A stretch of 64,000 nucleotides of DNA from DATJKD01 sp963728295 (GTDB taxonomy: Bacteria > Pseudomonadota > Gammaproteobacteria > Steroidobacterales > Steroidobacteraceae), in assembly GCA_963728295.1 (NCBI GenBank), contig CAVSKB010000019.1:124001-188000 (forward strand), given 5' to 3'. Under the pieces are notes generated by a model. That model did not search any database, was not told the DNA's origin, and saw only the letters and a list, made by a program, of their open reading frames with translations. Of the stretch, positions 9,595 through 18,511 are shown piece after piece; positions within the stretch are counted from its first letter, which is position 1; each line of letters begins with the position of its first letter. A program made the position numbers and the translations under genes.

Positions 9595-11865
9595 CTACTC
9601 CAGTAGCGCAGGTTCCTCGGCCGAACGCGTTTCGATCTTGAGGGCATCGTCGGGCCCGACACCGACGAAGGCGTGACCGCCTTTCTCGAGCCGGCCGAAC
9701 AGCAGCTCCTCGGCGAGCGGCCGCTTGATGTGCTCCTGGATCACGCGCGCCATCGGACGCGCACCCATCTTGGGGTCGTAACCACGTCGCGCGATCCAGG
9801 CGCGCGCCGCGTCGTCGATATGCAGCGCGACGTTCTTCTGCTCGAGCTGCGTCTCGATCTCCACCAGGAGCTTGTCGACGACGCGATTGATCGTCGCCTG
9901 GTCGAGCGCGTCGAACTGCACGATCGCATCGATACGGTTGCGGAACTCCGGCGAGAAGATCCGGCGGATCGCCTCCATGCCGTCCGGAGCATTGTCCGCG
10001 GCGACGAAGCCGATCGAGGCGCGGCTCATCTCCGAAGCACCCGCGTTGGTCGTCATCACGATGACGACGTGGCGGAAATCCGCCTTGCGACCGTTGTTGT
10101 CGGTCAAGGTGCCGTGATCCATCACCTGCAGCAGCAGGTTGAAAACGTCTGGATGCGCCTTCTCGATTTCGTCGAGCAGCAGCACGCAGTGCGGATGCTT
10201 GGTGATCGCTTCGGTGAGCAGGCCGCCCTGGTCGAATCCGACATAGCCGGGCGGCGCGCCGATCAGCCGCGACACCGTGTGCCGCTCCATGTACTCGGAC
10301 ATGTCGAAGCGCACCAGCTCCACACCAAGCGTGAGCGCGAGCTGCCGGGTGACCTCGGTCTTGCCGACCCCGGTGGGGCCCGCGAACAGGAAGGAACCAA
10401 CGGGCTTGCGCTGGTCGCCCAGCCCCGAGCGCGACATCTTGATCGCGGCCGAGAGCGTTTCGATCGCGCGGTCCTGGCCGTAGATCACGAGCTTCAGGTT
10501 GCGCTCCAGGTTGCGCAGCACGTCCCGGTCGCTGCTCGAGACCGTCTTCGGCGGGATGCGGGCGATCCTCGCCACGACATCCTCGATGTGCGCCACGGAC
10601 ACCGCCGGTTCGCGCTCGGCCTCCGGCTTCAGCCGCAGGCGCGAACCCGCCTCGTCGATCACGTCGATGGCCTTGTCGGGCAGGTGACGATCGTTGATGT
10701 GGCGCGCCGACAGCTCCGCCGCCGCGGTCAGCGCCTCATCCTCGTAGCGGATGCCGTGGTGCTCCTCGAAGCGCGCGCGCAGCCCACGCAGGATCTCGAT
10801 CGTTTCGGGAACCGTCGGCTCGACGATATCGATCTTCTGGAAGCGGCGCGTGAGCGCATGGTCCTTCTCGAAGATGCCGCGGTACTCCTGGTAGGTCGTC
10901 GAGCCGATGCAGCGCAACTCGCCGTTCGCGAGTGCGGGCTTGATCAGGTTCGAGGCGTCCATGACGCCACCCGAGGCGGCGCCCGCGCCGATCACGGTGT
11001 GGATCTCGTCAATGAACAGGATGGCGCCCGTCAGCTTCTTGATTTCGGCCAGCACGGCCTTGAGGCGCTTTTCGAAGTCACCGCGGTACTTGGTGCCCGC
11101 GATCAGCGCGCCCAGGTCGAGTGTGTAGACCGTGCAGCCAGTGAGCACGCTCGGCACCTTGCCTTCGACGATCAGCCGCGCGAGGCCCTCCACCAGCGCC
11201 GTCTTGCCGACACCCGCCTCCCCGACGTAGAGCGGGTTGTTCTTGCGGCGCCGGCACAGGATTTCGATGGTCCGCTCGATCTCGAGCTGGCGGCCTATCA
11301 GCGGGTCGATGCGGCCTTCCTGGGCGAGCTTGTTCAGATTGGTGGCGTACTTCTCGAGCGAAGAGCTGCCCTCGGACTCGCGTTCTGCCTCGGTGGCCGG
11401 CGCATCCTCGCCGCGCCCCTCGCGTTCCTCGCCCGGTTTTGACAGGCCGTGGCTGATGTAATTGACCACGTCGAGACGCGCGATGTCCTGGAGTCCCAGC
11501 AGATAGGCGGCATGCGAGTGTTTCTCGCTGAAGATCGCCACCAGCACGTTCGAGACCGAGACTTCCTTCTTCCCGCTCGACTGGACATGGAACACCGCGC
11601 GCTGCAGCACCCGCTGGAAACCCAGCGTCGGCTGCACCTCGCGCTCGTCGTCCTGCTTCAGGCGGGGGGTGGTCTGCTCGATAAACTCCTTGAGCTCCTT
11701 TCGGAGCCGTGCGGCATCGGCACCGCAGGCACGGAGGATCTCGCGGACCTTGGCAGTGTCGATGATGGCGAGCAGCAGGTGCTCGACCGTCATGAACTCG
11801 TGCCGCGCCTCGCGCGCCGACTGGAACGCCTCATTCAGGCAGATTTCGAGTTCGCTGCTCAACAC
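9595..11865 (-). CDS. clpA: ATP-dependent Clp protease ATP-binding subunit ClpA
   Basis: Hexameric AAA+ unfoldase that feeds substrates to ClpP. The start chosen is the GTG at 11865 (VLSSELEICLNEAFQ), six bases after the clpS stop, because it matches the family N-terminus. An upstream ATG at 11892 lies inside clpS. The product is about 756 residues, like E. coli ClpA. An N-domain (HEFMTVEHLLLA) is followed by D1 with GEAGVGKTALVEGLA and D2 with GPTGVGKTEVTRQLA. The C-terminal DPKMGARPMARVIQEHIKRP precedes the ClpP-contact region. The frame is intact. Transcribed with clpS. Confidence 0.96.
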   Translation of the reverse strand: MLSSELEICLNEAFQSAREARHEFMTVEHLLLAIIDTAKVREILRACGADAARLRKELKEFIEQTTPRLKQDDEREVQPTLGFQRVLQRAVFHVQSSGKKEVSVSNVLVAIFSEKHSHAAYLLGLQDIARLDVVNYISHGLSKPGEEREGRGEDAPATEAERESEGSSSLEKYATNLNKLAQEGRIDPLIGRQLEIERTIEILCRRRKNNPLYVGEAGVGKTALVEGLARLIVEGKVPSVLTGCTVYTLDLGALIAGTKYRGDFEKRLKAVLAEIKKLTGAILFIDEIHTVIGAGAASGGVMDASNLIKPALANGELRCIGSTTYQEYRGIFEKDHALTRRFQKIDIVEPTVPETIEILRGLRARFEEHHGIRYEDEALTAAAELSARHINDRHLPDKAIDVIDEAGSRLRLKPEAEREPAVSVAHIEDVVARIARIPPKTVSSSDRDVLRNLERNLKLVIYGQDRAIETLSAAIKMSRSGLGDQRKPVGSFLFAGPTGVGKTEVTRQLALTLGVELVRFDMSEYMERHTVSRLIGAPPGYVGFDQGGLLTEAITKHPHCVLLLDEIEKAHPDVFNLLLQVMDHGTLTDNNGRKADFRHVVIVMTTNAGASEMSRASIGFVAADNAPDGMEAIRRIFSPEFRNRIDAIVQFDALDQATINRVVDKLLVEIETQLEQKNVALHIDDAARAWIARRGYDPKMGARPMARVIQEHIKRPLAEELLFGRLEKGGHAFVGVGPDDALKIETRSAEEPALLE

Positions 11866-11870
11866 TTTCG

Positions 11871-12188
11871 TCAGGCCTCTTCCATCGTGCACAGGAGCGG
11901 GTGCTGGTGCTCGCGGGCGTAGGTTGTCACCTGCGCAACCTTCGTTTCTGCGATCTCATACGTAAAAACGCCACAGACACCCTTGCCACGTGTGTGAACT
12001 TCGAGCATTACCCGGGTTGCCGTCGTCCGATCCATGCCGAAAATGTGCTCCAGTACGTCAACCACGAACTCCATCGGGGTGAAGTCGTCGTTCAGCAGGA
12101 CCACCTGGTAGAGCGGCGGCCGCTTCAGGCGCGGTTTCGCCTCCTCCACCACCAGTCCGTGGCCCTGCCGTGTCTCTCGATCGCTCAT
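11871..12188 (-). CDS. clpS: ATP-dependent Clp protease adaptor ClpS
   Basis: Small N-end-rule adaptor that delivers substrates to ClpA. Start ATG at 12188 gives 105 residues (MSDRETRQGHGLVVEEAKPR), normal for the family; the open frame extends further upstream but without similarity. Recognition-pocket residues are visible in LYQVVLLNDDFTPMEFVVDV and the histidine-bearing MLEVHTRGKGVCGVFTYEIAE. The stop is six bases before the clpA start. The two genes form one unit opposite infA. Confidence 0.95.
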   Translation of the reverse strand: MSDRETRQGHGLVVEEAKPRLKRPPLYQVVLLNDDFTPMEFVVDVLEHIFGMDRTTATRVMLEVHTRGKGVCGVFTYEIAETKVAQVTTYAREHQHPLLCTMEEA

Positions 12189-12211
12189 GTCGTCATTGCT
12201 GTCGCCGCCTC

Positions 12212-12223
12212 CCCTATATAGGG
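12212..12223. repeat. Perfect 12-bp palindrome upstream of clpS and gspC
   Basis: CCCTATATAGGG is a perfect palindrome lying 24 bases before the clpS start codon, in the 265-base divergent gap to gspC. It could be a protein-binding site or chance. Nothing in the sequence decides which. Confidence 0.35.
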
Positions 12224-12319
12224 CCGGGGGGGAGCCCTGACAAGCGCCGCCGGATCGCCCGTCCGGACCTCGCGCGCGCGCCAGGAATGCGTGCCACTTC
12301 CACAAATTGCGCGTATATG

Positions 12320-12349
12320 TTGAGGCATTATCCCGCGACTCCGTATCAT
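12320..12349 (+). promoter_or_regulatory. Candidate promoter of the gsp operon
   Basis: TTGAGG (12320-12325), an 18-base spacer, and TATCAT (12344-12349) lie about 105 bases upstream of the gspC ATG. Both boxes are near-consensus for sigma-70. No downstream start-site evidence exists. Confidence 0.35.
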
Positions 12350-12453
12350 GGTGCGATGGGGCCGCGCGCACGGGCCCCGTGTGCGCTCTCACCAGCATCG
12401 GATCGACCGCCGCCACGATGACCCATCCGCCCCGCTAGAGCCCCGACGCTTCC

Positions 12454-13440
12454 ATGCAGCTGCCGAAGAGCCTCAGTCGCGTCTCCGAACTGGCAGAAGG
12501 TTTCCGGTCGGACGATTGGCGGGATTCCCTGCCCCTGTGGGTGTCCGCCGGCCTCGTGCTCCTGCTTGCCTGGCAGCTCGTGCAGCTGCTCTGGACCGCA
12601 CTCTCAGCCGGCCCGGCCGCCGCGATCGTGCCGCCTGGCGACGCGCGACCGGCCACGCCGGCCGGACCTCCGATCGACATCCAGGCCATCGTCAACGCAC
12701 ACCTGTTCGGCATGCCGGGTGTCTCCGAGCTCGATCCGTCGGCGGCGCCGGCCACGCAGATGAGCCTGGTGCTGGTGGGAACGATCGCCCAGACCGACCC
12801 GGAGAAGGGTCTCGCGATCCTCGGCGAGAGCGCGCCTACGGCGAAGGTCTATGGCGTGGGCAAGACCATCGCGGGCGGGGCGCGGCTGCATTCGGTCTAC
12901 CCGGACCGGGTCATCCTCGACCGGGGCGGCAAGCTCGAGGCGCTGATGCTGCCGAAGAAGTTCCAGGGCGGCGGGGCCCGGCCGCAGGCCACGATGGCCG
13001 CCCCGGTGCGCAACCCCGAGCCCATGCTGGGCGAGCAGATCCGCACCCTGGCCACCCAGAACCCGGCGGCGATCACCGAGATCATCCGGCCCCAGCCGGT
13101 GTTCGCCAACGGCCAGCAGCGCGGCTACCGCGTCTATCCCGGCCGCAACCGGCAGCAGTTCTCCAAGCTCGGCCTGATGCCGGGTGACCTGGTCACCGCC
13201 ATCAACGGCACCCCGCTCGACGATCCGGCGCGGGGCATGGAAATCCTGCAGTCGATCAACAGCGCGAGCGAAGTCACGGTAACTGTCGAGCGCAACGGCC
13301 AGAGTGCGCAGGTCAACATCAACAACGCCCAGGTCGCCGCCGACGCGGCGGCCGCGGCGGCTGCAGCTCAGGCAAGCTCGATACCTGTCGAGGAAGTTGA
13401 AACCGAGACCGTGCAGGACGCCGAGGAACCCACGGAGTGA
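12454..13440 (+). CDS. gspC: Type II secretion system protein GspC
   Basis: Inner-membrane protein linking the secretin GspD to the assembly platform. A single membrane helix (about residues 29-50, LPLWVSAGLVLLLAWQLVQLL) follows a short cytoplasmic tail. A homology region follows (AIVNAHLFGMPG, LVLVGTIAQTDPEKGLAILGE). The C-terminal PDZ-like domain spans about residues 185-285 (GYRVYPGRNRQQFSKLGLMPGDLVTAING). The protein ends in an Ala/Glu-rich tail. It is 328 residues and its frame is intact. It is the first gene of gspC-D-E-F; its stop overlaps the possible GTG start of gspD. Confidence 0.93.
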   Translation: MQLPKSLSRVSELAEGFRSDDWRDSLPLWVSAGLVLLLAWQLVQLLWTALSAGPAAAIVPPGDARPATPAGPPIDIQAIVNAHLFGMPGVSELDPSAAPATQMSLVLVGTIAQTDPEKGLAILGESAPTAKVYGVGKTIAGGARLHSVYPDRVILDRGGKLEALMLPKKFQGGGARPQATMAAPVRNPEPMLGEQIRTLATQNPAAITEIIRPQPVFANGQQRGYRVYPGRNRQQFSKLGLMPGDLVTAINGTPLDDPARGMEILQSINSASEVTVTVERNGQSAQVNINNAQVAADAAAAAAAAQASSIPVEEVETETVQDAEEPTE

Positions 13441-15660
13441 CGATGCCCAAGACGTTCATCCACCAGGCTGCCTTAGCCGCCCGTGCAGCGCTCTGCGCGG
13501 CGGCGCTGGTGCTCGCGTGGCCGTCGCCGTCCGTCGGTCAGGCCGAAGGCACGATCACGCCGAATTACAAGGACGCCGACCTCTCGCAGATCATCGAGGC
13601 CGTGAGCGCGGTCACCGGCAAGAATTTCATCGTCGACCCGCGCGTACGGGCGCAGGTGACGATGTTGTCGTCGACCCCGATGACCCCGGCCGCGTTCTAC
13701 GAGGCCTTTCTGTCGATCCTGCAGGTACACGGGTTCGTCGCCGTGCCCTCGGGCGACGTCGTCAAGATCGTCCCGGACGCCAATGCGCGCCAGCTGCCGG
13801 CCAACGACCTTCCCTCGAGCGTCAGCTCGACTTCGGACGAGATCGTCACACAGGTCATCGCGGTGCGTAACGTCAGTGCCGCGCAGCTGGTGCCGATCCT
13901 GCGCCCGCTGATACCTCAGTACGGGCACCTCGCCGCCTATCCCAGCTCCAACATGCTGATCATCTCGGACCGCGCCGCCAACGTCAGCCGGATGGTGAGG
14001 ATCATCCAGCGCATCGACCAGTCCGGCGACGCCGAGGTCGACGTCATACCGATGCAGCACGCGAGCGCGACCGAGGTCGTGCGGATCGTGACCTCGCTCT
14101 ATGCGACCGGCGGCGAAGGCGCAGGCGCCCCCACCGTCAAGATCGTCGCGGACGATCGCACCAACAGCGTGCTGGTGAGCGGCGAGCGCTCGCAGCGCCT
14201 GCGGCTGCGCACGCTGGTCACGCATCTCGACACGCCGCTCGATTCGGGCGGCGACACGCAGGTGCGCTACCTGCGCTATGCGGACGCCGAGAAGATCGCC
14301 GGCAAGTTGCGTGAGCAGATCCAGGGCATCACCGCGGCCGCACAGGGCCGCGGCGCGGGCGGCGCGGGCGGCACCGGGCCGGCACCGCCGCCGATGCCCC
14401 AGGGCGCCGTCGACCGCAGCATCGGCATCTGGGCCGAACCCGAGACCAACGCGCTCGTAGTCACCGCGCCGCCGAAGATCATGCGTTCGGTGATGGCGAT
14501 CGTCGACCGGCTCGACATCCGCCGCGCGCAGGTGCTGGTCGAGGCGATCCTGGTCGAGATGTCGGCCGACAAGTCGATGGACCTCGGGATCAACTGGGCC
14601 GTGGCGGACACCGACGGCGGCAACGATCTGCCGGCCGGTGGCTTCAACTCGCCTGTCGACGGCGTCGGCATCGGTGAGGTGATCGCAAGGCGTTCGCGAA
14701 TCCAGACCGCGACGACGACGATCCCGCGCGGGCTCACGCTCGGCATCGGCCAACTCGTCGAGAACGGGACGAGCTGGGCGGCGCTGATTCGCGCGCTGAA
14801 CGGCATCGGCAACACGAATATCATCGCCACGCCCTCGATCGTCACGCTCGACAACGAGGAGGCGGAGATCAAGATCGCGCAGGAAGTGCCCTTCATCACG
14901 GGGCAGTTCACGACCGACGCGACCGGCGGCGGCGTGCAAGAACCCCTTCCAGACCGTGACGCGCGAGGAAGTGGGCAACATCCTCAAGATCACGCCGCAG
15001 ATCAACGAGGGCGACTCGGTGGCGCTCAAGATCTCGCAGGAGGCCTCCAACCTCGCCGCGAGCTCGCAGCAGGTGAGCAGCACGGACCTGATCACCAACA
15101 AGCGCACGATCACGACCAAGGTGCTGGTCGAGGACGGCGGGATCATCGTGCTGGGCGGGCTGATCTCGGACGAGGTTCGCGAGAGCAAGCAGCAGGTGCC
15201 GTTCCTGGGCTCGATCCCGCTGATCGGTGAGCTGTTCAAGACCCGCGACGTCTCGAAGGTCAAGACCAACCTGATGGTCTTCATCCGCCCGCGCATCCTG
15301 CGCGACGGCGTCGATGCGATGATCGAGACCAACGCGAAGTACAACTACATCCGCGACCAGCAGCTCGGACTACAAGAAGGGCAAGGTGCCGCTGATGCCC
15401 GGCGAGCGCCAACCCACGCTGCCCGCGCTGGACACGGTGGTGCCGCCGAAGCTGCTCGATCCGGCGACGCGCGCGGTCGCGCCCGACGCCACGCCCGCCG
15501 AGCGCAAGCAGGCGAGCGACGCCTATTCCGATCCGACGACTCGAGGCGGCACCGCAGACGGCACCGCCGGCGCCCGTCACGACCGCCCCCGCCGTGACGC
15601 CCCCACCGACACGCCCCTCCGCCCGATCCGGAGCCGGAGCCCGAGAGCACGGTGCCGTGA
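13437..15660 (+). CDS. gspD: Type II secretion system secretin GspD (four apparent frameshifts)
   Basis: Outer-membrane secretin channel. A signal peptide ends near SVGQAEG. It is followed by the N0 domain (NYKDADLSQIIEAVSAVTGKN), the N1-N3 repeats (LIPQYGHLAAYPSSNMLIISD; VIPMQHASATEVVRIV; VRYLRYADAEKIAGKLREQI) and the secretin core (VGNILKITPQINEGDSVALK; VLVEDGGIIVLGGLI; VPFLGSIPLIGELFK). Breaks near 14940, 15370, 15541 and 15620 each fit one extra base. Removing them gives a Pro-rich C-terminal tail ending PDPEPEPESTVP and a stop at 15660 that overlaps the gspE start. Start is GTG 13437 (coupled to gspC) or ATG 13443. Confidence 0.92.
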
Positions 15661-17178
15661 ACAGCGCCGCCACGGGCGAGGTCATCCTCGCAGCTGCGGG
15701 GCGTGTGTCCGAGCCACAGCGGCCGCTGCCCTTTGCGTTTGCCAAGCGCTACGGCGTGCTGGTGCGCGAGCTCACCGAGGACGAGCGCCGAGGTCGTGCT
15801 GCGCGATGGCGCCTCGCCGCTCGCGCTTGCCGAGGTGCGCCGCCATCTGCGCCGCCACTTGAAGGTCGAGCGCGCGGCGCCCGAGCAATTCGAGGCGCTG
15901 CTCCGGCAGGTCTACGAGGCGGGTTCGGGCGCCGCCATGGACGCGATGGGCGGGCTCGAGGAGGACACGGATCTCACGCACCTCGCGCAGGACATCCCGG
16001 AGCCCTCGGACCTGCTGGAAAGCGAGGACGAGGCGCCGGTCATCCGGCTGATCAATGCGCTCCTGACGCAGGCCGTCAAGGAGAACGGCTCGGACATTCA
16101 CATCGAGCCGTTCGAGAACCGGCTCGTGATCCGCTTCCGCGTCGACGGCGTGCTGCGCGAGGTACTGCAGACCAAGCGCGCCGTGGCGCCGCTGATCGTG
16201 TCGCGCATCAAGGTCATGTCACGGCTCGACATCGCAGAGAAGCGCCTGCCGCAGGACGGACGCATCTCGCTGCGCATCGCGGGACGCGCGGTCGACGTCC
16301 GCGTCTCGACCATACCGGCCGGACACGGCGAGCGCGTCGTGCTGCGTCTGCTTGACAAGCAGGCGGGCCGGCTCGATCTCGACTCTCTCGGCATGGATTC
16401 TGTCACGCAGCGGCACATCGACGAGGTGATCCACAAGCCGAACGGAATCCTGCTGGTCACCGGCCCTACGGGCTCCGGCAAGACGACTACTCTCTACGCG
16501 GCACTCGACCGGATCAACGACCGCACGCGCAACATCATGACGGTCGAGGACCCGATCGAGTACTACATCGACGGCATTGGCCAGACGCAGGTCAACACGC
16601 GTGTCGAGATGACTTTCGCGCGCGGGCTGCGTGCGATCCTGCGCCAGGATCCGGACGTCGTGATGGTCGGCGAAATTCGCGACCTCGAGACCGCGCAGAT
16701 CGCCGTGCAGGCGAGCTTGACGGGTCACCTCGTCATGTCGACGCTGCACACCAACACCGCCGTCGGCGCGGTCACGCGTCTGCGCGACATGGGGATCGAG
16801 CCGTTCCTGCTCTCCTCGAGCCTGGTCGGCGTGCTGGCTCAGCGGCTGGTCCGGGTGTTGAATCCCGCGACGCGCGAGGCCTACACCGCCGGCGAGTACG
16901 AGCGGCGTCTTCTCAACCTGCCCGAGGATGCTCCCTCGCCCACGCTGTACCGTCCCGGGGGGCGCGATGCGACGGGTTACAAGGGCCGCACCGGCATCTA
17001 CGAGCTGGTGCTGATCGATGAGCACATGCGCACGATGATCCACGACGGCGCATCCGAGCAGGACCTCGAGCGTTATGCGCGCACGCGCACGCCAGGCATC
17101 CGCGACGACGGTCGAGCCAAGGTGCTTTCCGGGGTGACCACGATCGAGGAAGTCCTGAAGGTCACCCGCGAGGACTGA
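15657..17178 (+). CDS. gspE: Type II secretion system ATPase GspE (one apparent frameshift; zinc cysteines missing)
   Basis: Cytoplasmic traffic ATPase that powers pseudopilus assembly, about 506 residues. The N1E region has FAFAKRYGVLVRELTEDE. The catalytic core has SDIHIEPFENRLVIRFRVDG, Walker A GPTGSGKTTTLY (near residue 271), the Asp box TVEDPIEY, Walker B DPDVVMVGEIRD and the His box LTGHLVMSTLHTN. Where the family has a four-cysteine zinc module, this protein reads RVLNPATREAYTAGE and later RPGGRDATGYKGRTGIYEL. All four cysteines are replaced. One extra C near 15790 breaks the frame near the N-terminus. GTG start overlaps the gspD stop (GTGA). Confidence 0.94.
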
Positions 17179-17270
17179 GGAACCGGATACACTTCGCTCC
17201 TCGTTTCGCGGCCGCGGCGAGCATCGTACGCGGTCGCGTCCAGGCACGGATCAGACCCGAGGTTCCTTGA

Positions 17271-18494
17271 ATGGGGGCGTTCGAATACGTCGCGGTCGAC
17301 ACCTCCGGCCGCGAACGCAAGGGCGTCATCGAGGGGGACACGCCGCGACACGTGCGGCAGCTGCTGCGCGACCAGAGCCTGCTTCCGGTCGCCGTCACCG
17401 AGGTCCAGGAAAGACAAGCCGCCAGCGCGCACCAGCCGCTGCAATTCGGCCTGAAGCGCGGTCTTTCCGCGGCGGATCTCGCGCTGGTGACCCGTCAGCT
17501 CGCCACACTGGTGAAATCGGCGCTGCCGCTCGAGGAGGCGCTGCTCGCGGTCTCGCAGCAGACCGACAAGCCGCGCGTGCGCAGCATCGTGCTCGGCGTG
17601 CGCTCGCGCGTCATGGAAGGTCACGCACTCGCGGACGGCCTGGGCGATTTTCCCGGATCGTTCCCGGAGATGTATCGCGCCACGATCGCCGCCAGCGAGC
17701 AGTCCGGACACCTGGACTCGGTGCTCGAGCGGCTCGCCGACTACACCGACAACCGTCAGCAGTTGCGCAGCCGCACGCTGGCGGCGCTGCTTTATCCGGT
17801 GCTCCTGTTCGTCGTATGCGTCGCGATCGTGTTCTTCCTCCTGGTTTCGGTCGTGCCAAAGATCGTCGAGGTGTTCCGCAACAGCAACGCCGAGCTGCCG
17901 CTGCTGACCCAGGTGCTGATCGTGAGCAGCGACTTCATGCGCGCCTGGGGGATCTACCTCTTCGTCGCGATCGGGGCGGCGCTCTTTCTCTTCGTGCGGT
18001 CGCTCCGAATCGAGGCCAACCGTCGCCGCTGGCATCGGTTTCTGCTCGGGCTCCCGCTGATCGGAAAGGTCGTGCGCGCGGGCAACACCGCGCGGTTCGC
18101 GCGCACCTTGAGCACGCTCACTGCCAGCACGGTTCCGGTGCTCGAGGCGCTGCGCATCTCGGGTCAGGTCGTCACCAACCTGCCGATGCGAAACGCGGTG
18201 GATGACGCGGCCGTGCGCGTGCGCGAAGGAGCACCGATCGGACGTTCCCTCGGCCAGAGCCGGCTATTCCCGCCGATGATGATCCACCTGATCTCGAGCG
18301 GCGAGACGAGCGGCGAGCTCGACACGATGCTCGAGCGCGCGGCCGTGCACCAGGAGCGCGAGCTCGATTCGATCCTGCAGAGCGTCGTCGGGCTGCTGGG
18401 CCCGGTCATGATCCTCGTGATGGGCGGGATGGTGCTGCTGATCGTGCTCGCGATGCTGATGCCGATCTTCCAGCTCAACGAGCTGGTCCGCTGA
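17271..18494 (+). CDS. gspF: Type II secretion system inner-membrane protein GspF
   Basis: Polytopic platform protein of 407 residues. Start AFEYVAVDTSGRERKGVIEGD is typical. Two homologous cytoplasmic domains (ALVTRQLATLVKSALPLEEAL and TARFARTLSTLTASTVPVLEA) alternate with membrane helices near residues 165-195, 217-240 and 372-398. The conserved FPPMMIHLISSGETSGELD motif is present. It starts 92 bases after gspE and its frame is intact. The next gene is convergent, so the gspG-N genes of the apparatus are not here. Confidence 0.95.
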   Translation: MGAFEYVAVDTSGRERKGVIEGDTPRHVRQLLRDQSLLPVAVTEVQERQAASAHQPLQFGLKRGLSAADLALVTRQLATLVKSALPLEEALLAVSQQTDKPRVRSIVLGVRSRVMEGHALADGLGDFPGSFPEMYRATIAASEQSGHLDSVLERLADYTDNRQQLRSRTLAALLYPVLLFVVCVAIVFFLLVSVVPKIVEVFRNSNAELPLLTQVLIVSSDFMRAWGIYLFVAIGAALFLFVRSLRIEANRRRWHRFLLGLPLIGKVVRAGNTARFARTLSTLTASTVPVLEALRISGQVVTNLPMRNAVDDAAVRVREGAPIGRSLGQSRLFPPMMIHLISSGETSGELDTMLERAAVHQERELDSILQSVVGLLGPVMILVMGGMVLLIVLAMLMPIFQLNELVR

Positions 18495-18511
18495 TAAAGA
18501 GACCTGCCCCG

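Noticed and set aside
9673..11442. A 589-codon open frame antisense to clpA
   Set aside because: clpA is intact and canonical on the minus strand; the antisense product has no recognisable domains.
12212..12223. CCCTATATAGGG as an operator controlling clpS and gsp
   Set aside because: A single 12-base palindrome with no second copy in view and no known regulator match. Kept only as a repeat.
14930..15660. Programmed ribosomal frameshifting in gspD, PP2C and others
   Set aside because: The break sites share no slippery sequence or downstream structure, occur in over twenty unrelated genes and are almost all single extra bases. Error is the simpler explanation.
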